Assembly (NCBI RefSeq): GCF_005239225.2
Contig: NC_133296.1
Span: forward strand, 3,162,001-3,226,000
DNA from: Populus alba
Taxonomy: Eukaryota; Streptophyta; Magnoliopsida; Malpighiales; Salicaceae
Length of the DNA stretch: 64,000 bases
Reading direction: 5' to 3'
Shown piece by piece: positions 11,889-23,900 of this stretch; positions within the stretch are counted from its first letter, which is position 1; each line of letters begins with the position of its first letter. Position numbers and translations under genes: made by a program. The notes under the pieces are model-generated. The model ran no database searches. It worked only from the letters and a program-made list of their open reading frames with translations, and had not been told where the DNA came from.

Positions 11889-14220
11889 GATGAGAATTGA
11901 AGGAGGATCCTGGCTAACCAGCTTTTCAGTTTCGTGATACTTGATTATACTCACTAGTAAATTTCATTTGGTGCATCTTTCGTTTGATCATTCACCAGAT
12001 TCTTATGTAGAAATTCAGTTTGTACAAGAATGAAAGTCGGAACACAGACCTAGATGGAGGATGAGTGTTGTCTATATAACACTACATGATCCATTTGGTT
12101 TTTATGTAGTTGTATTGATTATTTATTTATAAATAACTGAGCTTGTGAAAAATATTTATCTATTCTTCTCTTTGGATTCAAGCTATCCACGTAGATAAAA
12201 AGCAACAAGATCCAAGTAGCTTCTGGGACGAATCCTATTTGTTAAATCGCCTTCTAGTTTGATGATTGATAATTCAAATAACATGGCAATAACAAGAACG
12301 ATGTAGTCTACATAATTTGGCCACAAAACTAAACACCGAGTACATGTAACAAGCTACACAGTTGCCTTCTGCCAAGTGTGATTTTTCCTATCCGTTTCTG
12401 CACAAGACAGGCTTCTGTATTAGGTGCATGCAAGTCCTTGTTAAGCAATCAAAATTCAAGACTTGTGTTATAAATGGAAAGGATAAATGAGCCACAGCCT
12501 CAAAGCACATCGCCACTAAAGCGTTAAGTCTAGGCTGGCTGAGAAAAACAAAATTATACAACTAAGGCTGCTCATTTCTAATCCATAGTTCACGTTTGAT
12601 TCGAGGGGGAAACGAACTGCCTCTTGGAACCACACAAGATGTTTCTCCAAATGAATGATCCCAAAACATTAAGACTATAGGATGCTATCGCATTGAGTGA
12701 AAAAAAAAAATCAACTCTAACAATCTTGTAATGCTTCCACACCAAAATTTGCTCATTGGTGATTGTCCATCTGATAACAAAACAGTCGATATTGCTAAGC
12801 TTTTCTCCTCACCTGCTCAACACAATAAAATGAGATTCAAAGCTGGTATAGATTCATAATTGATCCCAAATCTACAGACTACACTTGAATTGACGTTTGC
12901 TAGGGATTCCACTTTACAAAAGCATATGTACCGCGCAATAGCAGCACATACCAGTCACTGAAGCATAACCAGCACAATGAGCTGTGTTATATTCACTGTA
13001 CTATCTGCCTGGGAAAACACGTGGAACTCAATGTGTATTACATTGCAGGCAGGTCAAGACATAGGATATTCACTTCATTGTGCCCTGGCTTCCTCTCTAA
13101 AGATTCTGAAAACAGGAATATATAGATCGAATCATATTCAAACTTCTGTAAACCAGCATCATGATTGAACTATGGATACCTCTCAAATATTATTTATGAG
13201 CTTCTGTGAAACCATAACCATCTTGGTATCGATCCCTAATCCCTCTATACAACTATTAGAAGTTAGGGTTTCAAATGTACCCAGTTAGCTTTTTCAGCTT
13301 TGTCTCCCGAAATCTTTTCACTCAAGCATCTACAAGTCCTCCTTTCCATACTCTTCAGGCTTTGAGCTAATTGATAGAACTAGACCTATGCTGTTTGCCA
13401 ATTTGATGCACCTTCAATCCATTACTGTTTTTGAGACTAGAATGCAAAAGTATAAATAGTCACTTGAAAGCCAAAACACATCCCCTGCTCCCCTGGAAAC
13501 TGCTATTACTAGAGGAACTAAATAAACCTTTGCATCACCTGAGAAACATGTTTATAGTAGACAGAGATGCCACTGCACATGCAATTGAGACGCCAATTAA
13601 CCTAGTGGATTCCTTTTCAGCATGGTAGATTAGCATCATTAACAAAGTAAAAGAAAAGATGGAAACCGTCTAAGATGTTGCTTGAGCACTTTCCTTTAAA
13701 AAACAAAATACTTCACTGCAGAACAACAAGAGAGAGCAACCCATAAACTAATACTTGGGCACTTTTACTCCAGTTGTCCTCAGCAATGCACTTGCTATTG
13801 CCAAATTGCCAGTAGAACAGTACAGACCTTCAGGTTTCAATGGAGATGAGTTTCCCATCTTCTCACTTATAGACAACACAGTAAAAGGGGGGGAAAGGCA
13901 TTCATGATTTTTTACATACAAGGGAATGCATTGGCACAAATTAAACCCTTTTGATTATAAATAACAAGACGCGAAGAAACGATATTACAGGCCATCCATT
14001 TATTCATCCCAAAATCAAAACAAGGTAGCAATAACCATGAAACCACTTCATTCATTTTGATCATTTCCCATTATTTCACATTTCCATTCCTAAACTAATG
14101 AGAAAAGTAACAAGAATATCCAACTAGAGTCCCAACAGCTCAAATTCACCGCAACAAAAATAATGAACAACAACAGTGTCAATATAACAAAACCATCATA
14201 TAACACAAGATTCGAAATTC
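11889..14220. other. Intergenic region between EGF-like gene and RPI
   Basis: The two genes converge here. The first about 250 bp and the last about 250 bp are probably their 3' UTRs. The middle (12.2-13.9 kb) has mixed, non-repetitive composition but no ORF or RNA gene that I recognise. Confidence 0.45.
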
Positions 14221-15084
14221 TCACTTGCTTTTAACCTCAACTCCTGTCTTCCCAGCAATAATAACCGCGGTCGCCATATCCAAAAACAACCCATGTTCCA
14301 CAACACCTTCAAGCCCCGAAATCTCCTTTCCGGCAGCATATCCATCTTTAATCGGATTCTCAAAATACAAATCAACAATATAATTAAAATTATCGGTCAC
14401 ATAGGGCTTCCCATCTTCACCAACTCTCAATTTAGCCTCAACCCCTTCATCTTTAAACAACTCTTGTAACCTCACCAAATTAAATTTCCAACAAAATTGC
14501 ACTACTTCAACTGGCATTGCCAGTTTACTTCCACCAAGACCATCAACAAGCTTAGTCTCATCAGCAACAACAACAAACTCATCTGATGCTGCTTCAACCA
14601 TTTTCTCTCTTAAAAGGGCCCCGCCGCGACCCTTCACTAAATTAAGTAGTGGGTCCACCTCATCAGCCCCGTCAATGGCAAGATCAATGTGGGGGTGGTC
14701 ATCGAGTATTGAAAGAGGAATGTTAAGAGAACGAGCTTGTTCTTCTGTGCGTTTTGAAGTTGGGACTCCAATGATATTCGTCAGTTCACCGGTTTTTAAG
14801 AGCTCGCCGAGTTTGGCTACCACGAAGGCAGCGGTAGACCCGGTTCCAAGGCCGAGGACCATGCCGGATTTGACATACTCGACGGCTTTGTCGGCTGCGA
14901 TCTTTTTAAGGTCGTCTTGGGTGAGGACTGGGGCGGATTGGGCTTTAAGGGAGAAGATTTTGGTTGGGGCGCGGAGGTTAAGTGAGGGTGTCCGTAAGAA
15001 GAGGCGGGAGGAGGAAGGTGTGGTGTTGTGGAGGGAGGAAAGAGAGGAGGAGGAAGGAGGGGAGAGGAAGGATAAGGAGGCCAT
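14221..15084 (-). CDS. RPI3: Chloroplast ribose-5-phosphate isomerase (RpiA type)
   Basis: Intronless, 287 residues. It interconverts ribose-5-phosphate and ribulose-5-phosphate in the Calvin cycle and plastid pentose phosphate pathway. Residues 1-48 are a Ser/Pro/Leu-rich, acid-free plastid transit peptide (MASLSFLSPPSSSSLSSLHN). The RpiA fold begins at TQDDLKKIAADKAVEYV. Motifs visible: GLGTGST (about 78-84, phosphate loop), DGADEVDP (138-145, catalytic aspartates) and KGRGGALLREK (151-161, active-site Lys and Glu). The start at 15084 is the first ATG; the frame stays open upstream but only from a TTG. The gene is divergent from the PITH gene, with about 1.4 kb between the starts. The symbol follows the Arabidopsis homologue At3g04790. 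Confidence 0.95.
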   Translation of the reverse strand: MASLSFLSPPSSSSLSSLHNTTPSSSRLFLRTPSLNLRAPTKIFSLKAQSAPVLTQDDLKKIAADKAVEYVKSGMVLGLGTGSTAAFVVAKLGELLKTGELTNIIGVPTSKRTEEQARSLNIPLSILDDHPHIDLAIDGADEVDPLLNLVKGRGGALLREKMVEAASDEFVVVADETKLVDGLGGSKLAMPVEVVQFCWKFNLVRLQELFKDEGVEAKLRVGEDGKPYVTDNFNYIVDLYFENPIKDGYAAGKEISGLEGVVEHGLFLDMATAVIIAGKTGVEVKSK

Positions 15085-16518
15085 GGTAGGAGGTGGTGGT
15101 TGAGGGATTGGGAAATGAGAGGTGTTTTTTTTTTTTTCAATGGGTTTGTTCAATCTTTCAAAGTGGTGTGGTTGTTATAAGTTTGTTCGTACTCATGGAA
15201 AGAAACGAGGAAGACAAGACTTATAGCTGTTTTCTTTTTTTTGAGGTTGTTGGCTGAGATTGTTGATGAAAAAGAATTTTATCTTTTCTTTTTTAGTTTA
15301 TTGGTTAGGTGGTTGCTAGCAATAATTTTATGCTATCAAGGGTGTATTTGATGCCTTGTTGGTTTCGGTAATGTTTTATAAAATTTTGATTTTTTTGTTT
15401 AAATTAATATATTTTTATTATTTTTGTATCGATTTGTTGATGTGCTGATGTTAAAAATAAATTTTTAAATATAAAATATATTATTTTAATATATTTTTAA
15501 ATAAAAAACATTTAAATTAATTATTTTTTTAATTTTGAACTTGTAAATATTTATAGGTGAAATTAATTCCATTTTTGGAGATGCCATCAAAACAGATGGA
15601 GCTATAGCAAAGCAGGGGGAGGACTGAGGTAGAAGAAGACGACTACTTCGGCATATGAGGAAGTGAAGGTGTAGAGAAGATGAAGCTTAGGTAGAAGAAA
15701 GCATAATAATCCATTATCATGTGCATGATAAATCTCATATCGCTTTTAGCATTTGTTCTAATAAATATTTAGCGAAAATACTATTCATCCACGGATCAGT
15801 AATGCATAGAGTTTTTTTTTTTCTCTCCAGATAAGAGTCCAAACAGACTTGAATTGAGTTCCAAGTTCTATAAAATTCCTAGATTTTTTTATTTTTTTTA
15901 TTAATATAGATGTTCAAAAAAGTTTGTATACACCTCAATTAATTCAATAGATTCTGAAATTAATAACCAAATAAATTTTAAATAATCATTATATAAGCAA
16001 CCAATGACTTGAATATAAAACCATAAAAGGTACAAATCTTACCATTGATTGGATTTTAATTGGTCAATAAGCTAACTTTAATTTGTTTTTACATAAACAA
16101 AATAATATTTTTGTATTAACAAATAAATAATCAATAAAATACAATTAAATTTTATTAGATCAATAAAATCACTAAATTAACTTGAATTTTTAAATGAATC
16201 ATCCAAATTTTTTCATCCCTTTATTTTTTTAAATTCAGTTTAATTTTTATCCTGGATGACAGATCGACCTATAAACCTAGCCGGGTTTAGAAACTATACT
16301 CTTAAAATGTCCTTGAGCTTAAAAGCCCAAACAGACCTTAAACACGCACCAAACAGTGTCGTTTTATTCCGTCAAACAAATCCATCTTCTTCTGGCAAAT
16401 ATAAATCACTGTCCTAAAGAACAGAGAAAAAGAAACTATTCTTTGTGTTTATTCTGTAAGCAATCCCTCCTTCTTGTCTGCCAAATACCCAAGCAGTACC
16501 AAAAAAGAAAAAGAAAAA
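15085..16518. other. Divergent intergenic region (RPI and PITH promoters)
   Basis: Contains the 5' regions of two divergent genes. The middle (15345-15530) is a dispersed AT-rich repeat, listed separately. 15900-16200 is AT-rich without features I can name. No coding sequence. Confidence 0.5.
15345..15530. repeat. Copy of a dispersed AT-rich MITE-like repeat
   Basis: Starts GTGTATTTGATGCCTTGTTGG and carries the family's internal hallmark, a stretch of type TTGATGTGCTGATGTTAAAAA followed by T/A-rich sequence with AATATATTTTTAAATAAAAA. The same organisation recurs at several other places in this window; the best copy is at 48.8-49.0 kb. Confidence 0.5.
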
Positions 16519-19250
16519 ATGGCTGCAGAGTCAGCTACTGCAATTCCAAGAGGCCAAGTAAGTATTTTTTTTTGTTCTCTTTGTTTGATTTTCGAGAAAA
16601 TTCATGGCATTTCTTGGAATCTGGGAACTGGGTTTATTGAGATTCGGTTGATATGGGAATTAAAGTTTGAATCTTTTTGTGAATGAATCAGGTTGATTTA
16701 TTGGACTTTATTGATTTTTCTGGAGTTGAATGTCTTAACCAAAGCCCAAGCCACTCCCTTTCCAATGCGATCAAGCAGGTAATTTTACTTTTTTGTTTCT
16801 TCTTTTAAACAAAATTTGAATGCAACTTCTAAAATTATTTTATTAATTATTATGCCATGATAGAATTATCTTTTATGTTTTTAGAGTCTTGGTATTGCGT
16901 GCAAGCATTTAGGGATTGTGTAGCTAGTAATTATCCTCTTCTTGTATGCTAGTTTAGTTGAAGTAATGTAAAGAGAATTAGATTTGAATGTAAAAAGAAA
17001 AATTACTGGAAACCCATATGGTAGCTCTATTAAGTTTTCTTGAGTGATCCTTTTGTGTTCGGGCTTCATGCAATCGAAGTTTGGAGTCTAATAATGTTGT
17101 TATTGTTATGTTAGGCTTTGCTAAAAAAAAATTCTTGTTACGGAAAACTGGCCCCTTTGTTTCTTTCAACATGATGTTGATTGAATTATAATTTTTGTAC
17201 TTTTTTGAATTTTAGGGTTATAGAGAAGATGATGGTTTGAATCTAGAGAGCGATGCAGATGAGCAGTTATTGATTTATGTACCTTTCAATCAAGTTGTTA
17301 AACTGCATTCTATTGCCATCAAAGGACCTGAAGAAGAAGGTATTTGTTGTTCTAATCTAAACTTTTCTTCTGAAGTGCATTTCTCTAATGTTTCTCACCT
17401 GCAAACTATGTTTTGCATTACATTGAAACAGTCCCTATGAAACGGATTGGATGTGCTTGTCTATCATTTTAATGTGAAGGTTTGTTTCTCCAGGTCCAAA
17501 GACGGTAAAACTTTTCTCAAACAAGGAGCATATGGGATTTAGGTATTGTTAGTAATGATTAATTGATTTAAGTTTTGAAAGAAATTGCAATATTTCTTAT
17601 CTTACAATTATTGCATGGTTTGATTATGGCAGTAATGTTAATGACTACCCTCCAAGTGACACTATAGTTTTATCACCAGATACTCTCAAGGTGGAAATTA
17701 TTTTCTCGTCCTGCTGTTATGATGTTGATGTTCACGATAAGGAAATAATTGCTGAGAAATATGTTGATATAATCTCTTACATTACCATTATGCTTGGTTT
17801 ATGCTTTTGTAGGGAAAACCTGTGGTCTTAAAATATGTAAAGTTTCAGAATGTTCGTAGGTATGCTAAAAGTTTTTGTATTTACACACTTGTTTTCTTTC
17901 TTGTCATGAAATGTTGCAGCAGTAAATCTTACTTGTAAATTTTGATCAGCTTGACAATATTTATCGAGGACAATCAATCAGATTCTGAGATCACGAAAGT
18001 TCAAAAGATTGCTTTGTTTGGAACAACGTAAGTTTCTATCTCTACATCTGTGATGTACCTCTGTCAGCAACTAACTTAATCTCTTATCTAGTGAATTAGG
18101 CATTACCATATTCTTTGCCTTATATCTTGGATACATCAGAAGCACCATTCTTACACTGATTGTTGACTGCACAGCATACACCTCTGTCTATCTTACATTT
18201 TGTGAAACCATGACGTTAATATAATCTAGTGGCTAGAAGAACTGCCAAAATAGTGAAATTTGAAATTAAAATGTTATGCTCAAAAAACACGATTTATCTT
18301 TATGTGTTTCTTTTAATTTGATTCAATTGATAGGCTGTGGATTCATATTTTCTAGATGTTTGGTGAAGTTTTGTTTTGCATTATACCTTGTGCACTTCAA
18401 ACACACTTAGAGAACAGAGGGTCATGTCATTTTCTCCTGCTTGATATTTTCTGCTCTGTAGAATGATTTTTTATGAACTGAGAGTTACTTAGAGTTTAGA
18501 TGACCATTATCATTTTAGTTATTTCTTCTTAATTTGGAGCTACTTCTGAGTATACTGTCTGGGTGTTAAGTTGTTCAAATGCTATCAGTCACGTGCACTG
18601 GACATGCTATTCCTTTTGCTTTCATAGCTAGGTCTTGACTGTCAAACAAGCAAATGAGAAGGGTGCATGTCTTCTTTCACCAGCTATTTCTTATGAAATG
18701 CCTCATGCCATGGAATGATGTGCTTAGCAACGAAGGAAAGAAACACTTTGGTTGTTTACTTGTGAATAATTTTCCAGATCTCTAGAAACATGCTTTAAGA
18801 AACAACAAAACTAGAGAGAACATATTTACTAATCATTGTTTTATAGGAACACGTGCTCCTTATTTTTTCAATTTTATAAAAAACTGGAATAAAAATCTTC
18901 TTTTTCAAATTCTCTACTTGAGACAACAAGAACCCTTGTTTGGTTTTGTTGTTATTTAATCTCTATCAAATTTTAAAAATCAATCCCAACAATCCCCTTG
19001 AAGTATTTGTTGGATGGATAATTTTAGAATAAAGATGAAAAGTGATAACTAAAATTTAATACTCTTTCTAAAGTAAACACAACCTTTGAATTTCACTTTA
19101 TTCAGCATTGATCCATCCAAACCCAGATGTTTCCCCTTGTTTTAAATGTCACATGCTCTCGTCTCCCGCATGAATTTTGTGAGCCTTGTTTTTTGTAACA
19201 GGGTGGAAACAACAGACATGAAAAGCCTGAAGAAGATTGAGGATCACTAA
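16519..19250 (+). CDS. PITH-domain protein (thioredoxin-like C-terminal domain family)
   Basis: Eight exons: 16519-16557, 16692-16778, 17216-17339, 17494-17542, 17633-17690, 17813-17859, 17950-18027, 19202-19250. The joined frame is exactly 177 codons (176 residues plus stop). The product is essentially one PITH domain (proteasome-interacting thioredoxin), starting at [18 protein letters not shown] and running through [34 protein letters not shown] and [20 protein letters not shown] to IALFGTT. The human homologue TXNL1 carries this domain behind a thioredoxin domain; here the thioredoxin part is absent, as in At3g04780. Likely nucleocytoplasmic and possibly proteasome-associated (inference). 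The last intron is long (1.17 kb); the others are 74-437 bp. Confidence 0.92.
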
Positions 19251-20960
19251 TCCCAGATGTGAGGGAAAAGGAATGAAGTTGCTCTGAAGTATTGCTATTA
19301 TCTCTGAACTTTCTCTATTTTCCCATTGTTTATCCCATTGACAATTCAAGAATTATCTGCAAGAATGCATCAAATGTTATGTTCCGGAAAGGGCCATGTT
19401 GAATCAACGTTGTGATACTTGTCTTCTTAAGCTGTTTCTCTCTAGCCTTTTCCTGCTTTAGTAAAGCAGCTCCTTTGATTCTGGATATGTTTGCCGAGTG
19501 ATTTCTACTTGTTGATAATTTTGTCGCCATCATTTCGAGGCGAACATTGCTATGAACTTGCAATTACATCCCGTATGCTGGTCGACTAGTGGTTCCTTGT
19601 GCCAAGCAAGCATTGCCTAGTTGCTTGGCACACCATTGTCAAGGATCCATGGGAACTTCCATGGATTCAATGCAGCTAGATGTTTTAGAGTCCTGTTTAT
19701 TTACTCGAAAGTAGAATTTTTTTTGAAAATAAATTTTGAGAAAGTAAATTATTTTTCAATGTTTGGTAGTATAATAAAAAATAAGTTGGAAAATACTTTC
19801 CAGCGTTTGGTTATGTCATGGAAAATGAGCTGGAAAATAACTTATTAATGTTTTATTTTTTTCAAGTTTATTATAATAATGAAAAATAAATTTTACAAAT
19901 TAAGAAGTTGAATGAGAATGAAATTGAAAAAAAAAAATAATTTTATAAATTATCTCAAATCAAATAAATAATAATCAAAATAATAGATTAAATCTAAAAA
20001 TAAAAATATTGAAAGATGAAGAAACTAAAATAATAATAATTAATATTTCATAAATTATTTCAAATAAAATAAATAACAATCAAAAGAATAAAGATTAAAT
20101 TTTATAAATTAAAATTTTCAATTAAAAAATTATAAGAAAAAATCAAATAACAATTATAAAAATAAGGATCAAAGTTAATATAAAAATTAAATTTTAAGGA
20201 ATAAAATTAAAAAAAAAATAAATATTTAAAACAAAATATAGCAATCAAAAGTTTAAGTACTAAATTTGATATACTCAGCAAATAATATGATATTTTTAAT
20301 TTTTTTCACAATATTCAGAAAATATTTGGAAAATGATTCATTAACAAAAAATGCTTTCTATTAACCAATTTTTTTAATAACAAACAACCATAAAAACATT
20401 TTGAAAAATATTTCAAAAATCAAAACAAAAACATCCTAAGAGTTAATCGCAAGTAATAGGATTAAATTGCGGCTTGGCTCGTGGGTGCAAGAGATGGGCT
20501 AGCCTGGCATGTTTCCCTGCGGTCATGTTTTGATAAATGCAGTTACGGCAGCCATACTGTAGAAATACACACAAACGAGTCATGTGGCTCACTCATCAGG
20601 TCCAATCTCTCCTCCCACTGCAGTGGTGGAAAAAAGCACATGGCACCCTTTTTTATATTGATGATAAATTGTACATGAACATCCTACATATTTAAACATC
20701 GCCTGATTCGGTATGTCTGGGCAAGACAAATTTGCTGAAATAGAACCACCAACACTGCCCAGAAATTAAAGTTCCTCTCCGGCGACTGGAGACTATGAAT
20801 ACAGATTGACTAAATACGGTGTACCCATATGACAAAGCATTGTGTGATTGCTTGCTTACATGGACAAATATTTACTACCAAGTAGTTATAGAATAGCATC
20901 AAAGTCTGGAACAGTGCGTCAGCAACCAATGTGTGGCTGACCATTCCTCTCTTATAAAAC
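19251..20960. other. Convergent intergenic region (PITH and PNG1 3' ends)
   Basis: 3' flanks of two convergent genes surround an AT-rich repeat at about 19690-20440. No ORF worth calling. Confidence 0.5.
19690..20440. repeat. AT-rich repeat element, probably transposon-derived
   Basis: Sharp switch in composition. The left part carries GTTTGGTAGTATAATAAAAA and a second GCGTTTGGTTATGTCATGG copy about 60 bp on. The right part has the matching reversed style (AAAAATATTTCAAAAATCAA, AACAAACAACCATAAAAAC). The interior is A/T-rich without coding capacity. The type is familiar from poplar intergenic DNA. Exact ends and target duplication are not resolved. Confidence 0.45.
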
Positions 20961-23900
20961 TTAATCGCTGCTTGCATACAGATCTATGCTACCCAGTTGT
21001 AGGCGTGAATTTGATTGAACGTCTCTGGCAGCCAGAAATTGGAATCTGCCATGTTATAACTTGTTAGATCAACGATCATGAGGGGCTAAAATGTGAATGC
21101 AAATTGGTTTGGATCAACAGGATTTACCTGAAAGTGTTGCATGGGACAGTATCTGAATTAATCTTAAATGATTTACGCTCAAAACGATTTTTGAACATCT
21201 GAGAAGTTTGTTTATCCAGAATACACCAACTAGAACCGCCATCATGACTACCCTCGAGAACCCTGTTAAGAAAACAACCAGAAATCACAAAAGCAAATAA
21301 CATAGAACTACGCGACAAGCATGTAGTTGTGAGAACTCTAAAATAAATGCAGAGAGAAATCATTCACTTAGCGCCAGATGGTTGTTAATAGAATATTACC
21401 AGTCCATAGGGTCTCTCTCTGGGGCATCATTAGCCGACATTATATCATATGCCACTAGTTTGTGCATCTGGTTGTCTGATAGTTTATAAACAATCCAGCA
21501 ACCTACGAGAGGCATTATTAAAATACATGAGATATGTCTACATTAATCTAACATTTGTTTCATGCCAAGTACAAAGAAACAACTGAGAAATGCAAGAAAA
21601 TTTAACTGAGGCATCTATATTCCAAGCTTGATTTTTCAGATGTGTTCAACAGACCAAATCTGCAATCATGGTTACATGGGCTTAAAGTCTATGATCACCA
21701 ACAAAACACATGCCATTTTCATATTTTTCCAATTCCACAAGACAACACCAAGCACAGTACATTGAGAGCACAGAATGGAAGGATCTGTATAAAAAATTAA
21801 TAGTTCAACATCACAAGTTTTTCTAATATGATGTACATTACCTCTCGCTCCATCTGGTTCTTCCCATTTAGACGTGCGAAGTCCATCAAATGCTGATGTG
21901 GCCTGAAATTGTATTAAAAGTGGAATGATAAAGGAACTTTTGGGAGAATTCCTACATATGAGCAAAAAAGTAAACTGATGTATGACATTTAGAGAAACCT
22001 GATACTACTCACAATTCCAGAAGGAAGTTCCTCGCCACTAGCAAGAACAGAACCTGAATGGATCCTATTCACCTTTATTAGTGGCCAGGAAAGAGAAACT
22101 TTGCTTATGTTGTCAAAGTTGTTAAGAACATTGATCAAATCATCCAATGCATCCAACACAACAGGCAGTCCTAAAGAGGTGTTGACAGGGTCAGCAGCCA
22201 AACAGATGTCCACTTTTCCATCAGTATCAATCTCGCTCTTCAATGACAGAGCATTTATTAACTCCTCAAAATAAGGCAGCAAATGAAGTATAAAAGGGTT
22301 TATGGAAGTTCGCCTGGTTTTATAGGACGAATTCCCAAGTTCCACCAAAATTCCTTTGAATATCTTCATTATTTCAACAATTCTTGATTTGGGAAGAGAG
22401 TGGTCAACACAACGAGAAAGGAGAGGGGAAAATGCATTGTAAATCTTTGTCACATGCTCATCTATGCATACACGAATGGGACATGAAGTACAACTCAAAG
22501 AACAACGATCATCAGAACCAATTTCTGATCTTGCAATGCGCCATTCCTTGTTCCCACTTTGTCTACCAGGCAATGAGACTGAAGAATCATCAGTGGAACA
22601 TAAAGATCTCTCAAGCTCTTCTGATTCAATCTTATCACGGTCTTCAAGTACAGAAAGAATTTGAGTTGTAAAGCTTCTTCTGCATTCACGAGTCATGCTA
22701 TGGAGAGTAGCCAACAAATCAGGCTCTCTGGTAATGTTTCGTCGGGATAGAACCTGTGAATTTAGAAATTCTTTTGGTCAAGAACTCAACATAAGAGAAC
22801 ATAACATTGCGCATGAAGAAATGGAAAAACCTACATGAAAGAATGGATTTTCAATAGTTAAAATTACCTCAACCCACTTCCTTGTGTAACGCTTAGTGAC
22901 GTCATAAACTCCATCTTTTGCAATAGCAATGACATAGTTCAATTTCTTATTCCACCTACGAGAAAAGAATGAGATCAGATTTATACAAAGTATGTTCAGA
23001 GCCAAAATAGACTATTGAAGATCCTTAAGCAGGGCAGAAGAAAAATCATTCAGTAGGCACCCATGTGCATTTATGTAGATCACATAGATTAAGTAAATAA
23101 ATTACCCCTTCTCATAAAGTAATGGTCTGTCAAACACTCCTTCACAAGGGTCAAGATGCATCCATCTGTATAATAACATCAGAGTACATGCAAATGACGG
23201 TTACCATGACAAAGAGCATGGTTTAGCTTAATTATTACTCTTCTGGAATGCTTCTGAGGAAAATATAAGACATCATTTTTTTTAATGAAGCTTACCTGCC
23301 TAGAAATTCAGAAAAGCACTCGGTCCAAACATGATCAGTGAAATCCAGGATCTGATCAAACACGATATGGGAAAAGGTCATATACTGACTTTCATCATGG
23401 CCAAGTTCTTTCATAAAACAAAATTTGAAGCACCCTCAAATTCTTCCACATTATTACAGTCCATGAACACAAGCATGCCCATTTGAGGACTTCCAGAAAA
23501 CAAGAGATTCCTTGATAAAGGGGAACAACCTTTTCAAAGTATTTCATTTTGGTTCACGTTTCACAAGGTATTGTATGGGAAGCCATGATTTTGAGCCCAA
23601 ATACATTCCAGGACACAAAAAGTAGTTTAAGTTTTCACCAGAATTTCTTTACTACATTCAGAACTCCTTAAAAACAGACAAAGGTAGTGCCCATATATTA
23701 AGCTACTTCGGATTTGTAATAATATAGAAAAATATAACAGAAAACTTTATTGTTCTTCACAGAACACAGGTAGAACAAAGGTAGTGCCCATATATTAAGC
23801 TACTTTGGATTTGTAATAATATAGAAACATAACAGAAAACATTATTGTTCTTCACAGAACCCAGGTAGACCTCTATCATTGCGTTCAGTCTTTACATCAG

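Noticed and set aside
14675..15103. 142-codon plus-strand ORF across the RPI gene
   Set aside because: Antisense shadow of the GC-richer RPI coding sequence.
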